Shown here: piece after piece, positions 7,494 to 15,514 of the stretch
Numbering within the stretch: position 1 is the first letter of the stretch
Layout: every line of letters starts with the position of its first letter
Assembly: GCA_964437735.1 (NCBI GenBank)
Contig: CAYTID010000045.1
Coordinates: 1 to 18,644, forward strand
DNA: 18,644 bases
Direction of reading: 5' to 3'
Origin: CAYTID01 sp964437735
GTDB lineage: Bacteria; Bacteroidota; Ignavibacteria; UBA10030; BY39
The notes under the pieces: model-generated
What the model was told of the DNA's origin: nothing
The model's input: only the letters and a program-made list of their open reading frames with translations
Database searches by the model: none
Made by a program: the position numbers and the translations under genes

Positions 7494-8316
7494 TTGCAAT
7501 TCTTTTTTCAATCTCGTTAGTTAAAATAACAAAATCCGAAACACTTAATTGCTCCGGTCTTAAATCTGCATATTTTGTTAGGTTGGATATAATTCTGTCA
7601 ATTACAGCTTCATCAAACGGTAAATACTTTAAACTATTTTTTAAAGTTTTTCTTCTTTTTCCGAAAGCTGTTTTTACAACGATACGAAAAAGATTTTCTT
7701 CGACATCATACGGAAATTTATCATAAAAATCAATTTTAATTACGCTCGACATAACCTTAGGTTTCGGATAAAAACAGTTTGGAGAAACATTGAAGAGTAT
7801 TTGAGGTTTCCCGTAAAATTGTGAAAATACGGAAAGTATTCCGTAGTTCTTTGATCCGCTCTTTGTTATGATTCTATCGGCAACTTCTTTTTGAATCATT
7901 AATGTGATATCCGAGATTGAATCCCGCTCATTAAAAGATTTAATTAGGATAGAAGAAGTCAGATGGTAAGGGATATTACCTGCAAGTCGAATTTTCCGTT
8001 TGTACTTTTTTTTATATTTCGAAAAATCTATAGATAAAATATCATCGTTAACAAGTTCAAAATTCTCATCCGCAATTGCAGACTTCAAATCGGCTGCTAC
8101 TGACGAATCGATCTCAATTCCAATTAATTTCTTTACAGATTTAATTATATACTTGGTAATTGAGCCATGTCCCGGTCCGATTTCTAACACAACATCATCT
8201 CTACATAATCGGAGAGAATTTACAATTTTCCTTGAAATATTATCGTCGACAAGAAAATTTTGACCAAGTGATTTTTTTGGTTTCAGTAAAATTTTATTTT
8301 TTAATTTATCTGCCAC
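7486..8316 (-). CDS. rsmA: 16S rRNA (adenine1518-N6/adenine1519-N6)-dimethyltransferase
   Basis: The KsgA/RsmA enzyme dimethylates two adjacent adenines in the 3'-terminal hairpin of 16S rRNA during late 30S assembly, using SAM. It has 276 residues, the usual length. Motifs: KKSLGQNFLVD (14-24), the SAM-binding EIGPGHGSIT (45-54), an acidic strand end GIEID (66-70), catalytic NIPYHLTSSIL (114-124), FYPKPKVMSSVIKI, and FGKRRKTLKNSL in the C-terminal helical domain. The start is GTG; upstream in frame there is only a stop eight codons away and no better start, and no clear SD. It lies 24 bases after the AsmA-like gene and overlaps mgtE. The common neighbour pdxA is absent. Confidence 0.97.
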   Translation of the reverse strand: MADKLKNKILLKPKKSLGQNFLVDDNISRKIVNSLRLCRDDVVLEIGPGHGSITKYIIKSVKKLIGIEIDSSVAADLKSAIADENFELVNDDILSIDFSKYKKKYKRKIRLAGNIPYHLTSSILIKSFNERDSISDITLMIQKEVADRIITKSGSKNYGILSVFSQFYGKPQILFNVSPNCFYPKPKVMSSVIKIDFYDKFPYDVEENLFRIVVKTAFGKRRKTLKNSLKYLPFDEAVIDRIISNLTKYADLRPEQLSVSDFVILTNEIEKRIANE

Positions 8317-8340
8317 AAGCTGACTTAAGTATTCCGGTTA

Positions 8341-10887
8341 TCATGGCCTCTTGAATAATTTTTTCAAAGCGTCTTCCCCCTTCTTCTTAAGTTCCTCAAC
8401 CCCCTTTTGTTTTACGCTGTCTTCCAGTTTTTTTGTCTCTTCACGTATTTTACTTTCAAGCTCTGATTTCCTTTTGTCTATTTCTCTCCCGGCTGCTTCT
8501 TCTATTTGTCGCTGTTGTCCCCTCGCATCTATTCCAACGGCAGGCTTGGATGTATTACCACTCACAAGTAAATTTACAGTCAATTTCCCTTCTTTATCTT
8601 TAAATGTATTAAGCAATTGACCGGCAGTACCGCCAACCTTTAATTTTTGAGATAATTCCTGCGGCAGCTTAATCGCAACCGAGTAATCAAGAGTTCCGTC
8701 GAAACTTTGCGCGCCATTTACATTAAAATCTGTATTCCCCGCTGAAATTATCAAATCTTTTATCAGTATTCTGCCATCTGTGATTGTAAACGAATTTTTC
8801 CAGCTTTGGAAATCGACTTGCCTCAATTCATCTATTCCCGTAAAGCCGGCTATCGAAGCCATTACCGGGTATCCAACGAATCGACCGTCATGTATTTGCA
8901 CATTTCCGTTTCCCAAAAGTGAATTCTGATTTAAACCGAGAGTGTCATCCAAACTTCCTTTCAAATTAGTAGTCATTGAAAATTTTCCGAAAAGGTTATT
9001 ACCAAATGATGTGAATTTTGTTAACATAAAATTTGCCTCAACGCCGACAATATCGAGCTTAAAATCAAAAGGTCTCGAACCGGGTTCTCGTAAATCTAAT
9101 GTTCCCTGAGTAGTTATATTCCCTCGGAAAATATCAACAGAAAAATTCTGAAGTTCTACGATCGCATTTGAAATACCGACCGAACCACTTGCATTTGAAA
9201 ATTCAAATTTTTCAGTTACAAATTTATCGATATTGACATTCGCTTTGATATCAATTCCGGGTAGAATCATAGATGCTGGTTTCTCTTCTTTCCCTTTGCT
9301 TTCCTTCTCCCTGTCCGAAATTAAGTCTGCAGTGCGTAATTGATTTGATGTTAATGTAATTAAAGCTGAAGGTTTTGCAAGGTTTTTATCATCTTTTAAA
9401 ACTATCGACAAATAGTTTTTTAATGTAAATTTAATTTTCAAATCGGATTCGCCGATATTCATGAACATATCTTTTGAATCAATAAGGTGATTGTTAAAAA
9501 TAATATGTCCGCTGAGATTTGTTATAGCACGTTGTGAATCGGGAATTTTTATAAATAAATTTTTCAAAACAATTCTTCCGTCGGCTTTTACCTCTGACGG
9601 AATATTTGCTTTTCCCGACACCGACACATTCCCGAATACCGTCCCGGAAAGTTCGGTTCCTTTTTCAAGCGGGTAAAAATCCTTTACTTCTCCCAGATTC
9701 AAAGTACCACTCGCTTTCAGACTTATCGACGGATCATCAAAATTCGAAACAGCCAAATTTCCGGCAATAGGATTGTTGCCAATATTAAAACCAAAATGTT
9801 CGATACTAAAACTTTCCTCCCTGTCTGTTTTTTCAAAACTTCCGGTTAGTTTAATATTCGTAATTGACTTCGGCAGCTCTGCATATTTTATTGTCCCATT
9901 AACCAATCCAAATTCTCCGGTGGCAACAGGCATCTTGTTATCATCAAACTCACCTACGATTTTCATCTTGAAGTTAAATTTCCCTTCAGACTTCAAATCC
10001 TGACCGGGTTTTATTAAAGTTTCAGGGGCGAGAGACAGCATATGTGAAAATTCTGAATCTTCTGAAGTAATTACCAAATCAAAATCCGGAACATTTTGAG
10101 TGTTTGTAATTTTCCCCGTCATACTCATTTTAATTTCTTTCATCGATGCCTTCACAGAATCAAAAACCAGTTCATCAGTTGCCGGATAATATGTTGATGT
10201 CTGTACACCTTTGAGAGGCAAATGTTCAACAAAGTAGCTGCTGACTGAGCCATAGCTTATCCCATCGATCTCAAATTCACTAATAAAATTCACATTGTTT
10301 GTTCCGGTGAGAGTGCTAACACGACTTCGCTGATTAAAATTATTAATTAACATTCTTGTATTATCTTTTTTATCGACGAATTCAAGTTTTCCCCTGTTAA
10401 TCTGGAAGTTTGCCAGCGATATACTGCCTTTCCAAGTTGTTTCAGTTTTTACTTCAAAATTTTTCTCATCACCAATATTTCTACCATCGATTCCATAATT
10501 AGGAATACCTTCAGCATTAATTTCGAGATAAATATCCGGTTCATCAAGTATAACCTTATTAATCTCAAGCCGGTGACTGAACAAAGGAATAATTTTAACA
10601 TCCAATATTAATCTTTTTAAGGAGACGTATTCCTTTTTTTCAAATTCTTCTGATTTTTGAGCGGAAATCATAAAATTTTCTATATTGACACCAATTGTCG
10701 GAAAAATTGATAACGATATATCTGAAATTTCTACTTTTCTGTTTGTAGTTTCCTCAATTTTAGGAATAACAAAGCTTTTTAGGCGTTCGCTCGAAAAATA
10801 GAGCTTTAACGTGAGAATCAAACCAAAAAATATTATCAATGGTACTAATAGAACGATTAGCCAAATTCTTTTGCTTTTTTCCGACAT
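8341..10887 (-). CDS. AsmA family envelope protein
   Basis: An 848-residue protein anchored in the inner membrane by one N-terminal helix (about 9-29), with the bulk in the periplasm. It has the repetitive beta-rich composition of AsmA/TamB-like bridge proteins: an N-terminal block (KVEISDISLSIFPTIGVNIENFMI), many 'GKFNFKMKIVGEFDD'-type strands, and the AsmA C-terminal region with 'TTNLKGSLDDTL' and 'GNGNVQIHDGRFVGYPVMASIAGFTG' leading to DLIISAGNTDFNVNGAQSFDG. Family members are thought to carry phospholipids between membranes or affect outer-membrane assembly. The last 55 or so residues differ, forming a Lys/Glu-rich helix that ends in KKLFKRP. The ATG has a strong SD, GGAGGT (10900-10895). 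It is the first gene of the operon with rsmA, mgtE and the PAP2 protein. Confidence 0.9.
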   Translation of the reverse strand: MSEKSKRIWLIVLLVPLIIFFGLILTLKLYFSSERLKSFVIPKIEETTNRKVEISDISLSIFPTIGVNIENFMISAQKSEEFEKKEYVSLKRLILDVKIIPLFSHRLEINKVILDEPDIYLEINAEGIPNYGIDGRNIGDEKNFEVKTETTWKGSISLANFQINRGKLEFVDKKDNTRMLINNFNQRSRVSTLTGTNNVNFISEFEIDGISYGSVSSYFVEHLPLKGVQTSTYYPATDELVFDSVKASMKEIKMSMTGKITNTQNVPDFDLVITSEDSEFSHMLSLAPETLIKPGQDLKSEGKFNFKMKIVGEFDDNKMPVATGEFGLVNGTIKYAELPKSITNIKLTGSFEKTDREESFSIEHFGFNIGNNPIAGNLAVSNFDDPSISLKASGTLNLGEVKDFYPLEKGTELSGTVFGNVSVSGKANIPSEVKADGRIVLKNLFIKIPDSQRAITNLSGHIIFNNHLIDSKDMFMNIGESDLKIKFTLKNYLSIVLKDDKNLAKPSALITLTSNQLRTADLISDREKESKGKEEKPASMILPGIDIKANVNIDKFVTEKFEFSNASGSVGISNAIVELQNFSVDIFRGNITTQGTLDLREPGSRPFDFKLDIVGVEANFMLTKFTSFGNNLFGKFSMTTNLKGSLDDTLGLNQNSLLGNGNVQIHDGRFVGYPVMASIAGFTGIDELRQVDFQSWKNSFTITDGRILIKDLIISAGNTDFNVNGAQSFDGTLDYSVAIKLPQELSQKLKVGGTAGQLLNTFKDKEGKLTVNLLVSGNTSKPAVGIDARGQQRQIEEAAGREIDKRKSELESKIREETKKLEDSVKQKGVEELKKKGEDALKKLFKRP

Positions 10888-10918
10888 GCTGGTAACCTCC
10901 GTTCAGAAGTAAAAAATT

Positions 10919-10947
10919 ATTATAATTGACTTAAAAACTTTCAAAAA
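10919..10947 (-). promoter_or_regulatory. Probable promoter of the AsmA-rsmA-mgtE-PAP2 operon
   Basis: On the minus strand a perfect TATAAT (10924-10919) follows TTTTTG (10947-10942) with a 17-base spacer; the -35 box is weak. The start would fall near 10912, a dozen bases before the SD GGAGGT. It interleaves with the opposite-facing promoter at 10926-10953. Confidence 0.45.
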
Positions 10948-10953
10948 TATAAT
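10926..10953 (+). promoter_or_regulatory. Promoter of the surface-glycan operon
   Basis: TTGACT (10926-10931) and a perfect TATAAT (10948-10953) are 16 bases apart, the best sigma70-like match in the window. Transcription would start near 10960, leaving an untranslated leader of about 80 bases before the first GT2. The leader holds a small CAATC (10972-10976) / GATTG (10986-10990) stem followed by five T. Confidence 0.6.
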
Positions 10954-11042
10954 CAAATACGTGTGGAAAATCAATCAATAAACTCGATTGTTTTTATAAA
11001 TAATAAATCGTATCTTGGAAAGCAAAATGTTTTGAGGAATGA

Positions 11043-12137
11043 ATGATAGACGAAAATCAAGAAGCAGAAAAAAAAGTTGAAGATAAAAAACCTGCGGAAG
11101 GAGAACAGAGACAACGTTCATATCGGCGAAGGAGATGGAAACGTCCTTCCTCCCAATCTTCTGGTCAACAATCTACAGATAATCGACCACCACAGCAGCC
11201 AAAATTCACTGAGTTTATATCGGTGGTAATACCATTGTACAATGAACAGGATTCTTTACGTGAATTATTTAACAAAGTTAAGTATTCACTCCAATCCTTA
11301 ACGCAGAAGTTTGAAATTATTTTTATTGACGATGGTAGTAATGATAATTCACTCAAAATATTGCGGGATTTGAGAGGGAATGATAATAGGATTAAGATAA
11401 TCTCGTTCCGCCGAAATTATGGAAAATCAGCCGCCTTATCGGTTGGCTTCCAAAATTCCAAAGGCGATATTATTATTACAATGGATGCCGACCTTCAAGA
11501 TGACCCCTCAGAAATCGGAAATTTAGTCAATGAAATTAAAAAGGGGAGGGATTTAGTTTCAGGCTGGAAAAAGAAACGGTATGATCCGATATCTAAAACA
11601 ATTCCCTCTAAATTATTTAATTTTGTGACTTCAAAACTTACCGGAATCCGTTTACACGATTTTAATTGCGGATTAAAAGCGTACAAAAAAGCAGTGATTG
11701 AAGACATTAATGTATATGGTGAACTTCACAGATATATCCCTGCTATTGCCCATTGGAAAGGATTCTCAGTAGGTGAAATAATTGTTCAACATCACCCCCG
11801 AAAATATGGAAAATCAAAATACGGGATGGGTCGTTTCTGGAAAGGTTTGCTTGATTTAACTACGATGCTTTTCACAACCCGCTATATGCAGCGACCTCTA
11901 CATTTGTTTGGATTTTGGGGATTAATATTTTCGCTGGCAGGTTTCCTTATTAATAGCTGGCTTGTGGTCGAATGGATGATGGGACTTACTGCGCTCGGTA
12001 ACCGACCTCTATTTTTGGCAGGTGTATTATTAATGATCGTAGGAGTTCAATTTATTTCAATCGGACTTATCGGTGAAATGATCACAAAAACTCAAGAGTC
12101 AAAAAAAGAGTACTCGATAAAGGAGATTTGGAAATAA
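11043..12137 (+). CDS. Polyprenyl-phosphate GT2 glycosyltransferase with Arg-rich N-terminal tail
   Basis: A 364-residue DPM1/GtrB-like family 2 glycosyltransferase, expected to move a sugar from a nucleotide donor to undecaprenyl phosphate on the cytoplasmic face. The catalytic domain starts near residue 57 (ISVVIPLYNEQDS), has IDDGS (95-99), the metal-binding DAD (148-150) in MDADLQDDP, and HPRKYGKSKYG (251-261). Two C-terminal membrane helices follow (about 287-309 and 322-345). Residues 1-56 are unusual: acidic/Lys-rich, then an Arg-rich cluster RSYRRRRWKRP (25-35), then a Gln/Ser/Pro stretch, probably disordered. The start is fixed by GAGGA (11034-11038) and no later start fits better. 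It is the first gene of the glycan operon. The sugar and acceptor are unknown. Confidence 0.92.
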   Translation: MIDENQEAEKKVEDKKPAEGEQRQRSYRRRRWKRPSSQSSGQQSTDNRPPQQPKFTEFISVVIPLYNEQDSLRELFNKVKYSLQSLTQKFEIIFIDDGSNDNSLKILRDLRGNDNRIKIISFRRNYGKSAALSVGFQNSKGDIIITMDADLQDDPSEIGNLVNEIKKGRDLVSGWKKKRYDPISKTIPSKLFNFVTSKLTGIRLHDFNCGLKAYKKAVIEDINVYGELHRYIPAIAHWKGFSVGEIIVQHHPRKYGKSKYGMGRFWKGLLDLTTMLFTTRYMQRPLHLFGFWGLIFSLAGFLINSWLVVEWMMGLTALGNRPLFLAGVLLMIVGVQFISIGLIGEMITKTQESKKEYSIKEIWK

Positions 12138-12143
12138 TCACAC

Positions 12144-13235
12144 ATGGGAAAAATCTCAGTCAAGCAGATTAAGACAGATTGCCGACATTTTCGCGGCGAT
12201 ATCCCATGTAAACCTCACAAAATGTATTCTGTCCATTGTATTGATAACGGCAAAGTTTGCAAATATTACGAGAGAACTGCAGGTCGTGTGTTGATTATCA
12301 AATTAGGCGCAATCGGTGATGTAATCCGTACTACTCCAATTATTCATAAAATTAAAGAAGTTGCTCCTCAAACTGAAATTTGGTGGCTAACTAACACCCC
12401 CGAGATTGTTCCCTCCATTGTTGATAAAATCCTCCCATTTACAGTTCAGAGTATTACAATACTCTATGCGACATCGTTTGATTTAGTATATAATTTCGAT
12501 AAAGACACTGAAGCCTGTGCGTTATGTTCAATACTATCGGCAAAAACAAAAATGGGATTCAAACTTGTAGATGGGAAGTGTTTTCCTATCGGTAAGGCTT
12601 CGCCACATAAATACCTAAATGGGATATTTGACGACGAGAACAAGAAAAATAAAAAAAGTTATTTAGAAGAAATTTTTGAAATCGCCGGATATAAATTCAG
12701 AAAAGAAAAATATATTCTCGACAATTCTCCAAACAATTACAATTGGAATTTACCCAAGAATAAAACTGTTATAGGCTTGAATACCGGCTGCGGTGGACGA
12801 TGGACTTCCCGTTTATGGCCTGAGGAAAACTGGATAGTATTATCCAGAAAATTATTAAAATCAGGATTCATTCCCCTACTTCTTGGAGGAGAAAGAGAAC
12901 ATGCGAAAAATTCCCGGATCTCGAAACAAAGCGGAGCGAAATATTTAGGACATTTTCCGCTCCAACAATTTATCAGCGAAATTAATCGGTGCGACCTAGT
13001 AGTTACGGCTGTTACAATGGCTGCACATATTACCATAGGTCTTGGGAAAAAAATCGTTTTGTTTAATAATATTTTTAATAAAAATGAATTCGAACTGTAT
13101 GGGTTAGGAGTAATTCTGGAACCGGAATACAAATGCAATTGCTATTTCTCTCCCGTTTGTGAAAACAACTGTATGCAATATCTCAGCACAGATAAGGTTT
13201 TTGAATCCATTCAAAAGTTATTACGATCAAGCTAA
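12144..13235 (+). CDS. GT9 family glycosyltransferase with N-terminal tetracysteine module
   Basis: A 363-residue heptosyltransferase-like protein (GT-B fold). The GT9 core begins near residue 47 with RVLIIKLGAIGDVIRTTPII; the donor-binding half has GLNTGCGGRWTSRLWPEENW, an LLLGGEREH strand and VVTAVTMAAHITIGLGKKIVLFNN. Such enzymes build LPS core or other surface sugars, usually from ADP-heptose; the real substrate here is unknown. Two cysteine clusters stand out: Cys13, Cys22, Cys32 and Cys39 in a 45-residue N-terminal extension (DCRHFRGDIPCKPHK and onward), and Cys331, Cys333, Cys339 and Cys343 near the C-terminus. Either could bind a metal. The ATG lies 6 bases after the GT2 stop without a close SD. 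I am sure of the family but not of the function of the cysteines. Confidence 0.9.
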   Translation: MGKISVKQIKTDCRHFRGDIPCKPHKMYSVHCIDNGKVCKYYERTAGRVLIIKLGAIGDVIRTTPIIHKIKEVAPQTEIWWLTNTPEIVPSIVDKILPFTVQSITILYATSFDLVYNFDKDTEACALCSILSAKTKMGFKLVDGKCFPIGKASPHKYLNGIFDDENKKNKKSYLEEIFEIAGYKFRKEKYILDNSPNNYNWNLPKNKTVIGLNTGCGGRWTSRLWPEENWIVLSRKLLKSGFIPLLLGGEREHAKNSRISKQSGAKYLGHFPLQQFISEINRCDLVVTAVTMAAHITIGLGKKIVLFNNIFNKNEFELYGLGVILEPEYKCNCYFSPVCENNCMQYLSTDKVFESIQKLLRSS

Positions 13236-13236
13236 A

Positions 13237-15513
13237 ATGAAAATTAAACCTTCCCCACAAGACAAACGTAATAAAATCCAAGAAATAAAAGATTGGCATG
13301 CGATCTTATTAATAATTGCTTCAGTCATGTTTTTTTTTCGTGATATTCTCATGCAAAAAGCATTTATGTGGGAGGATTTTTTATATTATTTTTATCCTGT
13401 ACGAAATTTTGCCGCTACATCCATTGCCGCAGGAGAACTTCCATTCTGGAATCCCTATACCTTTAGCGGAATGCCTTTCCAACCAGATATTCAATCGGCA
13501 TTGTTTTATATTCCGAATTTACTCTTAACATTCTTCGTCAGCGGTGAACGACTTCACTTCTTTTGGGTAGAATTATTTATTATCTTTCATTACATTCTTG
13601 CCGGAGTTGGGATGTATTTTTTATTAAGGGAGTTTAAATTAGAAAAATTTTACTCCCTTTTTGGCTCGCTTGTTTTTATGTTGTCCGGATTTATGATTAC
13701 ACATGGTATCCATCAGGTATTAATTAACCATGTTGCATGGCTGCCTCTTGTTTTTCTTTTCTTCAAAAGAGCGCTCAATGAAAAATCATTATTGTATACA
13801 ATTTTAGGAGGATTATTATTAGGGCATTCAATACTTGCAGGATTTCCGCAAGTTACTTTGTATGTATTACTTTTGCTCTTGTTTTATTTTATTTTTGAAT
13901 TCACAATTAAGTTGAAAGATTCGGAATATAAAGAATCATTAAAAATAGTTTTGCCCGCAGCCGGATTTGTGATTATTGCCATTGCAGTAACTGCAATTCA
14001 ACTGCTTCCGACACTAGAGCTCGCTCCTCTTTCCAACCGCGCAGAGATAACTTATGAAAAGTCGCAAGAAGGAACTTTAACACCGCAACAATTAATTACA
14101 CTTGTTGTTCCGAAATTCTTCGGGGAACAATCGGCGCAGATAAATAATTATTGGGGTCCCGGCGGATATGGACAATATTGGGAGACTAATATTTACATAG
14201 GAATAGCAGGATTATTATTTGCACTTTTTGCTTTAAAACTTGCAGGAAAAATTAAATACGTTCTATTTTTCGGAATCATAATGATTTTTGCTATTCTATA
14301 TACTCTGGGCGATTATTTATATATTCATAAATTTTTCTTTTTCAACATTCCGGGATTCCACTTATTCAGAAATCCGGGAAGAATGTCCCTTTGGTTTACA
14401 TTTGCTGCTTCGATATTGAGCGCTTTCGGAATTAAAGAATTAGTTAATTACTCCACAAAAAATCCAAAAATAATTATTAAAATTATTTTTGCTATCTTTG
14501 CTTCCGGCACTATCATATGGGCAATCATACAAATAGGAATTCTGCAGGATGGCGTATCTGCGGAATATACAAATGCCGTCAGTGAAATTGTTTCTAAAGG
14601 GGCTTTAGTATTTCTAATTCTCCTTGCAGCTATCAGCGCTTTATTATTCGCATTTTCCCGTTCGTTAATCTCTGCAAGTATGCTGATTGTCGGTATTTTA
14701 TTGATTCAATTTATTGATGTCAACCTATTCGGATTTTCCTTTAATAATGGACCAACCAGTCCCGGAGCGTATTATAAACAAGCTGAAAACCTAACAAATT
14801 ATTTGAAGACTGAGGGACAGCGGGAGTATTTCAGAATCAATTCCCGTCAAGGCGGCAGAATGATCCTGGATAGAAACCAGGGAATGGTCGACAAAATATT
14901 TATGATGGAAGGTTATACACCTCTTTCGTTACAACGAATTTATCCACCGACAGAATCATGGGATAAACTGTGTGATTTAATGAACGCCCGATTCAGAATA
15001 CAAGTGAATGAAGAAACCAGAACGCTGGGTCTTTCTGAATCGAAAACATATCTACCCCGCTCCTTTTTTGTCTATGATTATCAAATCATCAAGGATGAAG
15101 AAAAAATAAAAGAGTTTATGTCGCAGCCGGAATTTAATCCTCGGGATATCGCTGTTCTTGAAGAAGAACCCGGTCTGGAAATTATCAACAGCGATTCTGT
15201 CGACTGGAAATCTGAAATTACATCATATAGACTTAATTCAATAACATTGAATGTTTATACACCACATGATGGACTACTAGTACTAAGCGAAATATATTAT
15301 CCCGGCTGGAAAGCTTTTGTCGATAACACCGAACAAAAAGTATACAGAGCAAACTGGAATTTACGTGCCATTTATATTGAAAAGGGAGAACATAAAATTG
15401 ATATGCGTTTTGAACCGGACTCCTTCAGAACCGGTGCGTGGATTTCAATATCTGCAATTGGATTATCTTTCGCAGGAATCGTATATTCATATAGAAAAAA
15501 AATAAAAAAGTAA
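13237..15513 (+). CDS. YfhO family membrane glycosyltransferase (GT-C-like)
   Basis: A 758-residue polytopic membrane protein with about 12-14 hydrophobic segments. The first outer loop, after TM1, carries the acidic pair Glu46-Asp47 (MWEDF) and the block GELPFWNPYTFSGMPF, as in GT-C enzymes that use lipid-linked sugars. The C-terminal soluble domain has YYPGWKAFVDNTEQKVYRANW, a YfhO hallmark, before a last helix and a KKIKK end. In Bacillus subtilis, YfhO works with the GT2 CsbB to add GlcNAc outside the membrane. Here the next gene is such a GT2. I chose the ATG at 13237, one base after the GT9 stop. A GTG 78 bases upstream is in frame but would overlap GT9 and lacks an SD. Confidence 0.93.
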   Translation: MKIKPSPQDKRNKIQEIKDWHAILLIIASVMFFFRDILMQKAFMWEDFLYYFYPVRNFAATSIAAGELPFWNPYTFSGMPFQPDIQSALFYIPNLLLTFFVSGERLHFFWVELFIIFHYILAGVGMYFLLREFKLEKFYSLFGSLVFMLSGFMITHGIHQVLINHVAWLPLVFLFFKRALNEKSLLYTILGGLLLGHSILAGFPQVTLYVLLLLLFYFIFEFTIKLKDSEYKESLKIVLPAAGFVIIAIAVTAIQLLPTLELAPLSNRAEITYEKSQEGTLTPQQLITLVVPKFFGEQSAQINNYWGPGGYGQYWETNIYIGIAGLLFALFALKLAGKIKYVLFFGIIMIFAILYTLGDYLYIHKFFFFNIPGFHLFRNPGRMSLWFTFAASILSAFGIKELVNYSTKNPKIIIKIIFAIFASGTIIWAIIQIGILQDGVSAEYTNAVSEIVSKGALVFLILLAAISALLFAFSRSLISASMLIVGILLIQFIDVNLFGFSFNNGPTSPGAYYKQAENLTNYLKTEGQREYFRINSRQGGRMILDRNQGMVDKIFMMEGYTPLSLQRIYPPTESWDKLCDLMNARFRIQVNEETRTLGLSESKTYLPRSFFVYDYQIIKDEEKIKEFMSQPEFNPRDIAVLEEEPGLEIINSDSVDWKSEITSYRLNSITLNVYTPHDGLLVLSEIYYPGWKAFVDNTEQKVYRANWNLRAIYIEKGEHKIDMRFEPDSFRTGAWISISAIGLSFAGIVYSYRKKIKK

Positions 15514-15514
15514 A

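Noticed and set aside
7494..7511. TTG start for mgtE six codons upstream
   Set aside because: It lacks a convincing SD and increases the overlap with rsmA. The ATG at 7493 gives the compact ATGAATGA junction also seen in style at kdsB-DUF502.
7355..7726. 123-residue plus-strand frame across the mgtE-rsmA junction
   Set aside because: It is antisense to two firmly identified genes and has no SD or family resemblance.
13159..13236. Longer YfhO start (GTG) giving 26 extra residues
   Set aside because: It would overlap the GT9 coding region by 77 bases, has no SD and adds no recognisable sequence. The ATG at 13237 fits the same TAA-A-ATG junction seen at 15511-15517.
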